Program-made: the position numbers and the translations under genes
In this document: positions 1 through 10,838 of the stretch, piece after piece
Layout: every line of letters begins with the position of its first letter
Position numbering within the stretch: the first letter of the stretch is position 1
Assembly (NCBI RefSeq): GCF_036898095.1
Contig: NC_090728.1
Location: 84,092,219-84,156,218, forward strand
Source: Palaemon carinicauda
Lineage: Eukaryota; Arthropoda; Malacostraca; Decapoda; Palaemonidae
Length of the DNA stretch: 64,000 nucleotides
Direction of reading: 5' to 3'
Notes under the pieces: generated by a model
The model's database searches: none
Told to the model about the DNA's origin: nothing
Seen by the model: only the letters and a program-made list of their open reading frames with translations

Positions 1-150
1 GATAATTGAAATCAGTAGTAATAAAACACTTACAATGAAAGGCACTTTTGTATCACATAATAGCAAATCAAAGCGATGCTTGGGTTCAACAATCCTTGCA
101 TAGTTCCTCTAACCAGAAAATACTTATATATCATGCACAATCTATCTAAA

Positions 151-284
151 TTGTGCTTTATATAGGCGTCAACACCCGCGGGAACCCAACACTGCATTCC
201 AACTTTGCCACACAAAGTAAGAATTCTAACATCGCGCAACCCGATTCGGAATCGGCGCAGATTCCAACATAGCGCGGAACAGAT
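151..284 (-). promoter_or_regulatory. TATA-bearing promoter-like cassette, copy 1
   Basis: On the minus strand this segment has two GTTGGAAT boxes, a GCGCGATGTTAGAATTC block and a TATATAAAG box near its end. Nearly the same ~130 bp occurs at 33478-33606 on the plus strand, and similarity stops just after the TATA box (TATATAAAGCACAA) in both. What follows the TATA box differs, as expected for a shared promoter in front of different sequences. It may instead be the terminus of a repeat family. Function is not shown by the sequence. Confidence 0.45.
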
Positions 285-299
285 ATACTGTATGATCTC

Positions 300-908
300 A
301 TGATAAAGATTTTTGAGCGGGAAAAGATACCAAAAGAGTGGCGTGGGAGTATATTGATCCCAATCTTCAAAGGGAAAGGTGATGTCCAAGAGTGTGGGAA
401 TTACAGAGGTATTAAATTGATGTCCCACACTTTGAAGATACTGGAAAGGATGATAGATGCCAGACTTAGAGAAGAAGTAGAAATAGGTAAAGAGCAGATA
501 GGGTTCATGAAGGGGAGGGGAACAACAGATGGGATATTTTATCTGAGGCAACTAATGGAGAAATTCCGGGAAAAGCAAAGAGACCTGCTTGTTGTATTCA
601 TTGACCTTGAAAAGGCTTATGACTGAGTCCCAATACAAGAGGTATGGAGGAGTCTGAGGGAGAGGAGGGTGCCAGAGAAGTGGGTTCGACTGATACAAGA
701 GTTGTATCGTAATGTAATTACTAGAATGAGGAGCAGTGCTGGGGAGACACAGGGTTTTGAGGTGAGAGTAGGATTACACCAAATGTCGGCTTGGCTCTGA
801 GCCCATTTATTTTTAACATAGTGATGGACGTTTTAATAGAAGAAGTAAGGGAGGCAGTACCATGGAACATATTGTATGCAGATGATATTGTTCTGTGCGC
901 AGAATATT
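300..908 (+). pseudogene. LINE reverse transcriptase fragment, broken
   Basis: Plus-strand remnant of a non-LTR retrotransposon RT domain. Conserved RT pieces appear in order: PIFKGKGDVQECGNYRGI (palm/fingers), EQIGFMKGRGTTD, VVFIDLEKAYD (first catalytic Asp), a damaged GLHQ..SALSPFIFNIVMD block, and LYADDIVLCAE (the YADD catalytic pair). A TGA directly after AYD at about 624 and a frameshift near 780 break the frame. There is no endonuclease upstream and no C-terminal part after about 908, so the copy is truncated at both ends. The clade cannot be fixed by eye; it resembles the widespread animal LINEs with a GFMPG(K/R)GTTDA motif. It is dead. Confidence 0.8.
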
Positions 909-1028
909 AAAAGATTAAAGTACTTCGAAGCATTATTGCATTCTAGAAAATTACGATTATTTAAATAGTTAATTGTGATTTATGTACTTTTGTTTTAAAT
1001 TTCATCGAAGTATTGGTGGGTGCCGTGA

Positions 1029-1030
<2 letters not shown>

Positions 1031-1066
<36 letters not shown>
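1031..1066. repeat. (CT)n microsatellite
   Basis: Uninterrupted CT dinucleotide run of about 36 bp. Confidence 0.95.
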
Positions 1067-1068
<2 letters not shown>

Positions 1069-1423
1069 CAAATGTCGTCTGACGCCAATGGGCAAAATAA
1101 ATGTATTAAAACAAAAATCTCTGTAATAAATGAAATCTTTGTTTTTTTTTCAGTCTATTAAGGCTTTATAATCAAGGACCACACAGCTAAATACTAAAAT
1201 ATCGTGCATAGGCAACATGAATGAAACTCCGGTTAACGGTTAACTTTGTGGGATTCAACTCACAATACAAGTAAATAAAATATGTGAGAATAATTTCAAA
1301 TTAAACTATTGAAATTATTATGCTAATTGGAAAATGATGGATCATTTAATATTTGTTTCTCTTAGCAAATATGAAATATCCTTCAGTATCATTCCTTAAT
1401 AATAAGGGAGGTTTTTGGGCTTA

Positions 1424-1514
1424 GGCCATGTCGTCCTGATGGAAGTTCATTCATTAGTAGCTTCCTAGGTTATATTTGACTACAGTGATATATCCCAGAG
1501 AATTTACCAAAGGT
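1424..1514 (+). repeat. DIRS A left inverted terminal repeat, outer part
   Basis: Starts with CCATGTCGTCCTGATGGAAG and is the reverse complement of about 5895-5988. It is cut off at 1514 by the LINE insertion and resumes at 3918. Confidence 0.85.
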
Positions 1515-3917
1515 TGAAGAGCTAATAAAACCGGGGGTAAAAAGTAAATGTCAGGAAAGGTTGAAAATGGCATATGACGAGGTGAGAGTAAGAGAAACTG
1601 GTAAGTTAGAGGAGGAGTGGAAGTTAGCTAAAGAAAATTTTGTTGGGATTGCAAGTGATGTATGTGGCAAGAAGGTTGTTGGAGGCAGCATGAGGAAGGG
1701 CAGTGAATGGTAGAATGAAGGAGTGAAGGTAAAAGTGGAAGAGAAAAAGAGGGCTTTTGAAGAATGGCTGCAGAGTAATAGTATAGAGAAGTATAAAAAA
1801 TATAGAGAGAAAAATGTGGAAGTAAAGCGCAAGGTACGTGAGGCAAAGAGGGCAGCTGGCCTGAGGTGGGGTCAGGGACTGGGTCAGTCATATGAAGAGA
1901 ATAAGAAGAAGTTTTGGAAAGAAGTGAAGAGAGTAAGGAAGGCTGGCGCAAGAATTGAAGAGACAGTGAAAGATGGAAATAGAAGGTTGTTAAAAGGAGA
2001 GGAGGCAAGGAAAAGGTGGGCGGAATATTTTGAAAGTTTGCTGAATGTTGAAGATAATAGGAAGGCAGATATAATTGCTGTTCCAGGAGTTGAGGTGCCA
2101 GTGATGGGAGATGAGAATGAGAGAGAGATTACAATAGAGGAAGTGAGGAGAGCACTAGATGAAACGAGAGTAGGAAAAGCATCTGGTATGGATGGTGTGA
2201 AAGCTGAGATGTTGAAGGAAGGGGGTGTGACTGTACTTGAATGGTTGGTGAGATTGTTTAATGTGTGTTTTGTGTTGTCAATGGTACCAGTAGATTGGGT
2301 TTGTGCATGTATTGTATCACTATATAAGGGTAAGGGAGATGTGCATGAGTGTTGTAATTCAAGAGGTATTAGTTTGTTGAGTGTAGTTGGAAAAGTGTAT
2401 GGTAGAGTAATGATTAATAGGATTAAGTATAAAACAGAGAATGCAATCTTGGAAGTACAGGGTGGTTTTAGAAGAGGTAGGCTAGGGTTTGTATGAATCA
2501 GATTTTTACAGTTAGGCAGATATGCGAGAAATATTTAGCAAAAGGTAATGATGTGTATGTTGCGTTTATGGATCTGGAGAAAGCATATGATAGAGTTGAT
2601 AGGGAAGCAATGTGGAATGTGATGAGGTTATATGGAGTTGGTGGAAGGTTGTTGCAAGCAGTGAAAAGTTTCTACAAAGGTAGTAAAGCATGTGTTAGAA
2701 TAGGAAATGAAGTGAGCGATTGGTTTCCGGTGAGAATGGGGCTGAGACAGGGATGTGTGATGTCGCCGTGGTTGTTTAACTTGTATGTTGATGGAGTGGT
2801 GAGAGAGTCGAATGCTCGAGTGCTTGGACGAGGATTAAAACTGGTAGGCGAGAATGATCATGAATGGGAGGTAAATCAGTTGTTGTTTGCGGATGATACT
2901 ATATGTACTGGTAGCAGACACAGAAGAGAAGCTTGACCGACTTGTGACATAATTTGGAAGGGTGTGTGAGAGAAGGAAGTTGAGAGTTAATGTGGGTAAG
3001 AGTAAGGTTATGAGATGTACGAGAAGGGAAGGTGGTGCAGGGTTGAATGTCATGTTGAACGGAGAGTTATTTGAGGAGGTGGATCAGTTTAAGTACTTGG
3101 GGTCTGTTGTTGTAGCAAATGGTGGAGTGGAAGCAGATGTACGTCAGAGAGTGAATGAAGGTTGCAAAGAGTTGGGGGCAGTTAAGGGAGTAGTAAAAAA
3201 TAGAGGGTTGGGCATGAATGTAAAGAGTTCTATATGAGAAAGTGATTGTACCAACTGTGATGCATGGATCGGAGTTGTGGGGAATGAAAGTGACGGAGAG
3301 ACAGAAATTGAATGTGTTTGAGATGAAGTGTCTAAGGAGTATGGCTGGTGTATCTCGAGTAGATAGGGTTAGGAACGAAGTGGTGAGGGTGAGAACGGGT
3401 GTAAGAAATGAGCTAGCGGCTAGAGTGGATATGAATGTGTTGAGGTGGTTTGGGCATGTTGAGAGAATGGAAAATGGCTGTTTGCTAAAGAAGGTGATGA
3501 ATGCAAGAGTTGATGGGAGGAGTAAAAGAGGAAGGCCAAGGTTTGGGTGGATGGATGGTGTGAAGAAAGCTGTGGGTGATAGGAGGATAGATGTGAGAGA
3601 GGCAAGAGAGCGTGCTAGAAATAGGAATGAATAGCGAGCGATTGTGACGCAGTTCCGGTAGGCCCTGCTGCTTCCTCCGGTGCCTTAGATGACCGCGGAG
3701 GTAGCAGCAGTAGGGGATTCAGCATTATGAAGCTTCATCTGTGGTGGATAATGTGGGAGGTTGGGCTGTGGCATCCTAACAGTACCAGCTGAGCTCGGCT
3801 GAGTCCCTGGTTAGGCTGGAGGAATGTAAAGAGTAGAGGTCCCCTTTTTTGTTTTGTTGCATTGTTGATGTCGGCTAACCCCCAAAATTGGGGGAAGTGC
3901 CTTTGGTATATGGATGG
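1515..3917 (+). mobile_element. LINE (copy 1) nested in DIRS A left repeat
   Basis: The DIRS repeat reads ...AATTTACCAAAGGT at 1514 and continues with ATCCAGA at 3918, matching the uninterrupted right repeat, so everything between is an insertion. It holds an RT-coding region (1553-3634), a ~280-bp 3' UTR, and a short TATATGGATGGA end. A second copy lies at 58326-60396 on the minus strand and matches at most positions. The 5' end is probably truncated, because no endonuclease region is visible. No long target-site duplication is obvious. Confidence 0.85.
1553..3634 (+). pseudogene. LINE ORF2-type reverse transcriptase, decayed (copy 1)
   Basis: Reverse transcriptase of a LINE, spread over successive frames: about 1553-1722 (broken by TAG in GSEW*NEGV near 1711), 1723-2496, 2493-2936, 2962-3237 and 3242-3634. 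Visible blocks: GKASGMDGVKAEML, PLYKGKGDVHECCNSRGI, DLEKAYDRVDREAMW, RQGCVMSPWLFNLYVDG and LLFADDT (catalytic Asp pair), then a thumb/connection region and a C-terminal WFGHVERM ... RGRPRFGW region. At least one nonsense codon and three frameshifts (near 2490, 2920 and 3235) make it non-functional. No RNase H domain follows. Many members of this lineage are annotated in animal genomes only as RNA-directed DNA polymerase from a mobile element; I do not assign a clade. Confidence 0.85.
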
Positions 3918-4149
3918 ATCCAGAATTCTAACTCGTATAGCGAATATCCCTTAAAATTGGATATCGCGTAATCAGAGGACGTATTCTTGACACGTCTCAT
4001 AGCTATCTACACCCATAATAGCGTTTCCCCTTCGAGGGGGAAAAAGTGGCAAGAATATAGGAGAGTCGTTAAAGAGACAACGCTCTCGACAATCCTACTG
4101 TACTGTAAATAGTGCGCCGAATCACCACCACGAGGCGCCACCAAGCCAT
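3918..4149 (+). repeat. DIRS A left inverted terminal repeat, inner part
   Basis: Continuation of the left repeat after the LINE. It is the reverse complement of about 5665-5893, including the shared CTCATAGCTATCTACACC-type block and the CGCTCTCGAC / GTCGAGAGCG block. Confidence 0.85.
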
Positions 4150-4159
4150 TCAGTTCACA

Positions 4160-4673
4160 GACTCCGGAGAACTGAACATCTTTCCGGACTCAACGTTTCT
4201 CGCCAAGAACGAGCTGCCCACTAAGAGATGGGATCCCTGGAGAATCTGCCCTTTGAAGGAAGAAGCATCCCTCTGCCCAAGTGGAATGCCTAAAGGTCTA
4301 TCTTCCTAGAACTTCAGACTTTAAGGGAGGTCAGCTTCTCAGGGGAGAGACGTCTGGTTCAACATTATCCTTAAAACAGTTAATGGCAAAAATCACCTAT
4401 TTTATACGCAGAGCAGATCCAGACAGTACACCCGCAGGTCATGATCCGAGAAAAGTTGCCTCGTCTCTGAATTTCTTTCAGACGATGTCGTTTGAAAGCC
4501 TTCGTGCTTATACTGGATGGAAGTCATCCAGAGTTTTTCTTCAAACACTATGTGAAGCAATTACAGGAAATAAAATCTCATGTGGTGGTGGCATTCAATG
4601 TTATAAAACCTGCCGCTTGATTACTGCGAAGAACAGTGCACTAATTGGGACTTTTAGTGAAGGGTGTACATGA
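4160..4673 (+). pseudogene. Tyrosine recombinase C-terminal fragment (DIRS A)
   Basis: C-terminal half of a DIRS-type tyrosine recombinase, homologous to the intact one at 11545-13008. Shared blocks are FLAKNELP..W, LCPV..LK.YL.RT and the active-site region HDPRKVASSLNFF ... YTGWKSSRVF, which holds the H-x-x-R pair and the tryptophan of the H/W position. The frame shifts near 4280 (LCPSGM versus the expected LCPV) and the catalytic tyrosine region after RVFLQTL is altered. The N-terminal core-binding domain and the first catalytic Arg are missing, because the left terminal repeat joins directly to this fragment. Non-functional. Confidence 0.75.
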
Positions 4674-5487
4674 TAGACTCGTAAGACATATCATGTTGAG
4701 TATTGTGTTTAGTGATAACACTATACTGTTCTCTCTACACGGGTGATATTAAGCCAATAGACTGACATAAGTGCCAGGCATACTTATATGCACAGTGTTC
4801 CTAGTAATAACAGAATACATAGTGAAATTTTATATTTCCCTTAGAGTGGCTAATGTTTTCCTTTTCAGGTAAAACTTATTTTAATTCTGTTATTACTATT
4901 TATGCTTTTATGCAGAATTGTTCTGCATAAGATGTAACTGAATACAACCATGATTTCTATTTTTTGTAATAAAAAAAAGAAGGAATCTTTGCGTCTCTTT
5001 CGCCTCAAACATTCTAGATTAAGAATAAAGTCAGAGCATCCTTGATTCTTTTAATATTTAAGAAAATATTGGGGAACTAAGGTTAAGACTGTTCCTAGCA
5101 AACTGATTGTACTAAACTGTTTATTTTACTGAACTAAGGTTTCCTACACGTATATAAACCTGTCTGTCTCTTTTCAGCCAGACTTGGGAGGTATCAGTAA
5201 CCTATACAGAGATATACCATCTAAATACAAACTATACTTTATGTATATGATGACACATATACAAACTGTTAGCTAGGTTGTTCCTTGAATTCACAATCCT
5301 CGGGTTTTTTCCTAGAGTCTACCCAGACTCTTCCCTGTAGGGAGCAGGAAGAGCTGACATAGTTTATGATCAGTTAATTGATGTATAACGGTAACATCAA
5401 GTGTCTCTAGGTCTAGAAGACCAAATAGGAAATATTCATCTCGAGATAACGGCACTATTAAAAATCCACAGATACATCAATGCTCTG
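4674..5487 (+). other. DIRS A 3' non-coding region
   Basis: AT-rich stretch between the recombinase remnant and the internal complementary region. I see no reading frame, RNA gene or tandem repeat in it. Confidence 0.5.
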
Positions 5488-5590
5488 GTAAACTTCCATC
5501 AGGACGACATGGCCTGAGCCCAAAAAACGGATTTTGAAGCGAAGCAAAAAATCTATTTTAGTGTAAGGTAGCCATGTCGTCCTGATGGAC
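5488..5590 (+). repeat. DIRS A internal complementary region
   Basis: Contains CTTCCATCAGGACGACATGG followed by GCCCAAAAAACGGATTT, then a block ending GTAGCCATGTCGTCCTGATGG. The first part is the reverse complement of the extreme left end (1411-1450) and the second part of the extreme right end (about 5960-6034). This juxtaposition of both ends is the template thought to restore the termini during DIRS circle formation. Confidence 0.8.
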
Positions 5591-5664
5591 CCACCCTCTT
5601 TTTGACAAAAGGATAATGAATCCCTCCCTATGGTACTGTATCTGGAACACCTACAAGCTACAAA

Positions 5665-5988
5665 GAATGGCTTGGTGGTGCCTCGCAGTGGGGATTCGGC
5701 GCACTATTTACAGTACAGTAGGAGTGTCGAGAGCGTTGTCTCTTTAACGACTAGTATATTCTTGCCACTTTTTCCCCCTCGAAGCGGATACGCTATTAGG
5801 GGTGAAGATAGCTATGAGACGTGTCAATAATACGTCCTCTGATTACGCGATATCCAATTTTAAGGGATATTCGCTATAGGAGTTAGAAGTCTGGATACCT
5901 TTGGTAAATTCTCTGGGATATATCACTGTAGTCAAATATAACCTAGGAAGCTACTAATGAAGGAACTTCCATCAGGATGACATGGCTA
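5665..5988 (-). repeat. DIRS A right inverted terminal repeat
   Basis: Reverse complement of the split left repeat. It runs uninterrupted and so shows what the left repeat looked like before the LINE landed. Confidence 0.85.
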
Positions 5989-6034
5989 CCTCACCTAAAA
6001 ATAGATTTTTCTTTGCTTCGAAATCCGTTATTTG

Positions 6035-7400
6035 AACCCAAAATATAGGTTGATGATGGTCTAAGCAGGCTTGATCGGTTGAATTTAATGTAAACAATAT
6101 ATGAGATTATAATTCGCTATGTTTTTACTTAAAAATACCATCCTAAAATTTGGAAATTACATGCATTATTATTGGATACGGTTACGTGAAACACCAGTTT
6201 AATCAAAATCCGGTTAATTTCAAATATAGCTGTAATTTATTACCACAGTAGATGGATATACGCTGTACAAAGAGAGCTAGGACCAGCTGGGTGTAGAGAT
6301 AGGTTAGTGGATCAGAGCACTCCCAGTGTGAAGGAGCGCAGGCTATTTGAAATCATTGTCTAGCTTGATTTTATCGCGATTTTTATGGGAATTTTCTTTT
6401 AATAAGTGTTGCATTGTTCTTGGATGCGAAAAACCAAAACCGTGAAGCAAGAACCCATTACTAATGAGGGCTGACTGAACGATAAACTGGTTGCGTTCCA
6501 AAGTCTTTCTTCCCAACTTGACTTATTGAAACAATTTCAGCTTTATCAATGCTATATCTTGAAGAATTAATTAGTCCTTTTCTGGTTCGTTTTGGAAGTT
6601 CATGTAGTGCATATTCAACACCAGAAATGTGAACCCTGCTCGTCACTCTCCCTCAGTCTTGCATCACCTCGGTCTCTCCTCGTGTGCATCTCCTGCTTCG
6701 GTCCCTTTTAAGCAGAATCACGTTTTCAAGTAAAAGAGTCATGTATTTGTATACAATAGTACATACTGTACTCCTGGACATTGTTTATATTTATGAGGTA
6801 ATATAGAGTAGACATGTGATTTCCTACAGTCCTGAGCAATAGATGACACCGACGCATCAGGAGTGTGTCATGCTTCAAGACTGTGTAGAACTTCGTACAA
6901 AAATGGTTAGTTATAAAATATATACACTTAGTAAATCTTGAATTGTTATACATACATATACAATACAGTAATGTACAGTATTGTTTATTCTAAATGTGCG
7001 GGAGAGTTGTCAAATAGTCAAGTCGTCCACACGAAAACAGCAAAGCTTACAGTACAATTAAACTTTACTGTGGTGATAGTACTGTACATATATTACAGTA
7101 ATATACACTATAGTATCACTATATAGGAACAGCAGTGTTTTATTGTTATACTGTTAGTGTATGATGAATAGGCGTACTGTGTAGAATTATAGTTCCTGTT
7201 AGAGTAATGACTGCTCTAGTGCTATGTACTGCACTGTAGCCTTGCTGTGTCCTGTATATAGTGTACCCGTGTGCGCATGTACTATACACTTACTGATTAT
7301 ATGTATTCATTTAATTACAAACAACTCATTTTGTGATAAAACCAAGTAGAAACAATAATAGGCAGTACTTGGTATGTTAATTATCGGAGCGTAGGCAATG
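6035..7400. other. Non-coding stretch, nothing recognised
   Basis: AT-rich DNA with many short ATACAGTA-like words around 6950-7140 and no credible reading frame. I see no RNA gene, terminal repeat or microsatellite longer than about 20 bp. Confidence 0.5.
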
Positions 7401-7404
7401 GGCA

Positions 7405-7784
7405 GTGAGCTATGTTAGGAGTTATAATACAGGGGAACTAATATGCACTGAGAGCCCTTTTTCCAATGAGATGGTGAAAGTGTGCACATTAAAGCAATAC
7501 CACTCTCCCCACAGCACTGATTTTTGCAGAAATATACTGGAGAACCATCTTGTACCTATTTCAGCACTCTTGCCACAAGTACCAAAGGATTTGGATATCT
7601 TGGGCTTTTGCAGTTGCAAAACTTCCAAGTGTCAGACCACTAGATGCTCCTGTGTGAAAGCAGATGTTCTATGTACGATCAACTGATGGATGTGATCAAG
7701 TAAACACTGATATTGAAAATGAAGAAAGAGGAAGTGAAAGTGAAGAATGTAACTTTTGATTTGTGCCATTGTGCATCTTTCTTC
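7405..7784 (+). pseudogene. Cys-rich ORF fragment, probably mobile-element derived
   Basis: A 93-codon frame (7405-7686) ends in a cysteine cluster, FCSCKTSKCQTTRCSC followed by LCT, with pattern C-x-C-x5-C-x4-R-C-x-C. Switching frame near 7680 continues an acidic tail (TDGCDQVNTDIENEERG...EECNF) to a stop at 7784, so a one-base error probably separates the two. Similar CxC-rich tails occur at the C-terminus of several transposon-derived animal proteins (family-level recollection, no search run). No splice sites, terminal repeats or upstream domains are recognisable, so the function is unknown. Confidence 0.35.
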
Positions 7785-7999
7785 ATTCGAACTTCTCTTC
7801 CTTCTGCCATGTAAATGCAAATTATTGAGCAAGCTGATCTTGCATATACTCCCAATGTTTCTGAAAATTACATGTATTTTTTATTATTGAAATTGAAAGC
7901 GGTGAAAATTCTTCTTCCCAGTTTTGAGTCATGATGAACACAAGCAATGACATTTATCACCATCAGCCCATACATCATTCATTCATTCATGTAGATTGC

Positions 8000-8014
8000 C
8001 ATGCCTATAGCATG
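8000..8014 (-). ncRNA. 3' UTR hairpin upstream of CAATCT (gag-only element)
   Basis: On the minus strand, AGCCCGTGT is followed by CATGC-TATAG-GCATG and then GCAATCT. The flanks are identical to those at 37404-37419 and 46773-46788 while the stem sequence is different yet complementary. It is a putative RNA structure in the element transcript, not a separate gene. Confidence 0.5.
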
Positions 8015-8553
8015 ACACGGGCTCTTGTCGTAAGATTGGTTTTGTAAAGGGAGAACTCCAGAGGAGTAAAAAATTGTATTATTGAAGGGGAATGTTAGTT
8101 TTTGAAAGGGAGAAATTAGTTAGATTAAAAGGGTTAGAACAGGAAAAAGGATGAAGGATGAGGGATGGGAATGAATTTGACAAGACGTGAAAGGGGTAGA
8201 AAGTGACCCGAAAAAGGGGACTCCTTTTTAGGTCCATAAAAGAAAGTTTTTAGTTAGAGAAAAAGTATTGATAGTAGCAAGTCCCAGTAAGTAGGAGAGA
8301 CTGGGAGAGGAGAGAAGAATTTTCAGTAGGAGAAAATAGGAGTAGGTTTAAGCAAAGAGGCTCATTCCTGCTCTATGTTAATTTGGAAAAGGTAATTGAG
8401 GAGGTTAGAAGGATTGGGTAGGTTAGGTGAGAGGGGGGAGGGGCCCAGTTCTGTACCACGCTCGGTAAGTAGTACGAGAGAGGCCCCTCAAGGATCAGTT
8501 TATCCCTGCAACTAGAAATGTTGCAGGAATTGCTGTAAGGTGGAGGTTGAGGA

Positions 8554-10068
8554 TCAGGAGAGGACTCTGGCAAGGATCTGGATGGCGATGGGTATGAGGT
8601 CTTGCAAGGTGAGGGACTCAATTTCTTGAGCCAAGGTTTGGGAAGGGAATGAGGATGAGGGTTGTTGGTGATCCTTTTGAGGAGCAGTTGCAGGTAGGTG
8701 CTGGTCCTTTTGGGGAACAGTTGCAGGCCGTTGCTGGTCCTTTTTAGGACCAGTTGCAGGTGTAGACGCAGGAGCAGTAGCTGGCTGACGTTGTCTTCTC
8801 TGGCGAGGAGTTCTCTGTTCTTTAGGTAATTGAGTTGGAGCTGGTTTCTTTTGGTTTGGAGAGGATGTATTCTTCAAAGCTGCTATCCTCTTGAGATGCT
8901 CTGGGCAGCGCTTGTTCCAAGCATGGTGTGGCTTAGAACAATTGGGGCACTTGGATGTGGTTTGTCAACCTTCTTTGTGGGCCTTAATGCACACTTCTGT
9001 GCTATGTCGCTGGCTGCAGACACTGCAGATGATGGCGCCTCTGCACCCTTCTTTATGATGACCAAAGCGTTGGCATCTGTAACATCGAAGGGGCTCAGGT
9101 GTGTAATCCTCGATGCGGAAGGTTCCCCAGACTTCTAAGTCCAGTTGGGAGGTAACTGGACCTATAAAGGTGGCGATGAAACGTCGAACAGGAACGTCAT
9201 CTTTGCTTGTGCAGCAAACAGCACAGTCAATGTTGCTGCACGACGTTGCAATGGAGATACGCATCGACACAGGATACCTGGTGATAATAGCTTTCTTCCT
9301 GATAAAAGCAGGATCCAGCAGTGTTAAGGTCGGGTCTTCCTGAAGGAATCTGGCTGTCTCGACGTCCTTGGGGTAGATGTTAAAATCACCTTTCCTGTTA
9401 GGTATGGTAGTGAGTTGCATGCCTGGCTTGAAAGCCATGGCAGCAACAAAGGCATAGGAGAGCTCGTGGTTATCCTGTGAAAGTCGAAACTTTGGCAGAG
9501 GCTTCTTTAACTGTGTAGCTGGGATGTTCTCTATTATGGCAGTGGCTTCTTGTAAGAGCGTCTGAAGGCAGTCAGTACAATTGCAGTCCGTGGAGTGGGC
9601 CCCTGGTTCGGTCTCCATGGCATTGGAGGACTCAGTCACGTTGGTAGAATGGTTGACTGCTGTTGCACTCGATTGCTGAGAAGTTGTAGGGACAGACAAG
9701 GACGAGTCTGTGCTCTCAGTCCTTGGAGTCACAGTTGGTGATGTTGGGGCTGGTTCTGGCACTGGTGAAGGATTGTCAGAAGTCTTCATTCTCTTCCTTT
9801 TCTTGGCAATAGCTGCTTCATCATACTTGGTAATTTTGTCAGAGGCATCTTTGCACCCCTTACAATTACAGCTGATATGGTGATTAAACACTTCTGGGTC
9901 TACAGTATAGTTATGTTTTGCTATGTGGTTAAAGATATAAGCTCGGCGCTGCTGGTAAGCCACACAGCTATCACAGTCACAAGCTTGGCCATTAAAGTAG
10001 TCTTCACAGTGTCTACTGTCTAGTGGATAGAATTTCCATGCCGATTTTCCCAAATGAAAAACAGACAT
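8554..10068 (-). pseudogene. Gag-like ORF1 protein with CCHC zinc knuckles, one nonsense codon
   Basis: Reads from ATG at 10068 (MSVFHLGKSAW...) to a stop at 8554, about 505 codons, interrupted by one in-frame TGA at about 8965 where related copies have a CGA-type arginine position (HKEG*QTT versus HKRGRTT); a CpG-decay mutation fits. N-terminal half: repeated C-x-C-x2-C modules (ACDCDSC, SCNCKGC, DCNCTDC) and a Pro/Ser/Thr linker. Central RNA-recognition-like region: FNIYPKD ... LTLLDP ... VSRYPVSM-type blocks. C-terminal half: zinc knuckles CYRCQRFGHHKEGC, CSVCSQRHSTEVC, CPNCSKPHHAWNKRC, then a basic, Gln/Pro-rich tail. This is a nucleic-acid-binding ORF1 of a non-LTR element; no ORF2 follows. 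Confidence 0.8.
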
Positions 10069-10299
10069 TGTGGCGAAACTCTACAGGGATTGCAGTGAAA
10101 ATTTCACCCCCGAGAGGTTATCCAAGTGATGAACGTAGGCGATGTGTCTATAATCCAGGCGATGAATTGTTGTCGGCACCGAGTCTAAAACAAAACTGCC
10201 CATACATCAAGAAATGCCAAGTAATATTAGCCAGGTGCACCATAGAAGTCTATTTCATTAATCATTATACTAAATCATCATATTAGTGAATTTTGTGTG

Positions 10300-10798
10300 A
10301 TGAAGAATACAGTATTCATTTAGCTGAAGTGAATTTACTTATTCACTATATCAGTGAATTAGGAATTGATCTCTGTCAAACTGAGTGTTCAAATTAATAA
10401 ACTTAATGTGTAAACCTATATTTATAATCATTTCATACTTAAATGTGCTTTGTCATATGAACGTTCACTATTTCACTTTTGAAAGTCATCATCTTGTATT
10501 TTAATCTGGTGTACAGTAATTTAGGTTATAGGTTAATTGACAAGTAAATTCAAAGTACGTAAAGTTGGGATTTTTCTTTAAACGTTTTCTTTTTTATACA
10601 CAATTCTGTTCCTGTAAGCTCCTCCAAAGTTTTCTTAAAACTGCCGTATGGTCTCTCTTAACAGAAAAACTAGTTGCATTGACCCTTTTAACACACTTTT
10701 TTCTTGATATTTTATTCTATAGAGGTATGTGATAGGTTTGCAAATAAGGAGTTATGGGGCTAGGTCGTCATCATACATAGCCTACATTCCGCTAAAAA
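10300..10798. other. Non-coding stretch, nothing recognised
   Basis: AT-rich spacer between the gag-only element and DIRS B, without frames or repeats I can name. Confidence 0.5.
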
Positions 10799-10838
10799 AT
10801 GTTATTTTATTAGTAAAATAAATTTTTGAATATACTTA

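Larger units (their letters stand above)
1411..6034 (+). mobile_element. DIRS-like retroelement A, internally deleted, with nested LINE
   Basis: The ends form a long inverted pair: the left repeat (about 1424-1514 continuing at 3918-4149) is the reverse complement of the right repeat (about 5665-5988). A third block at about 5488-5590 is complementary to the outermost part of both ends joined together, which is the internal complementary region typical of DIRS elements. The only coding remnant is a recombinase C-terminus (about 4160-4673); gag and RT are deleted. A 2.4-kb LINE (1515-3917) interrupts the left repeat. Known for the family: DIRS elements carry gag, RT/RNase H and a tyrosine recombinase and integrate by recombination through a circle. 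This copy is non-autonomous. Confidence 0.8.
7990..10110 (-). mobile_element. Gag-only non-LTR retroelement (copy on minus strand)
   Basis: Minus-strand element with one gag-type ORF (8554-10068). Its 3' UTR shares the CTCCTCTCCCAGTCTCTCCT / TACTTACTGGGACTT block with the copies at 35-37 kb and 44-47 kb (here about 8265-8320). It ends in an AGCCCGTGT hairpin CAATCT signal at 7993-8030. No endonuclease or RT lies between gag and the 3' signal. The 5' boundary is uncertain. The (CAA)n tail seen in other copies is not evident. Confidence 0.65.

Noticed and set aside
30..551. A 173-codon minus-strand frame overlapping the RT fragment
   Set aside because: Half of it is antisense to the RT coding sequence and the rest is the promoter-like cassette; its resemblance to the frame at 33471-33656 only reflects DNA similarity of the cassette.
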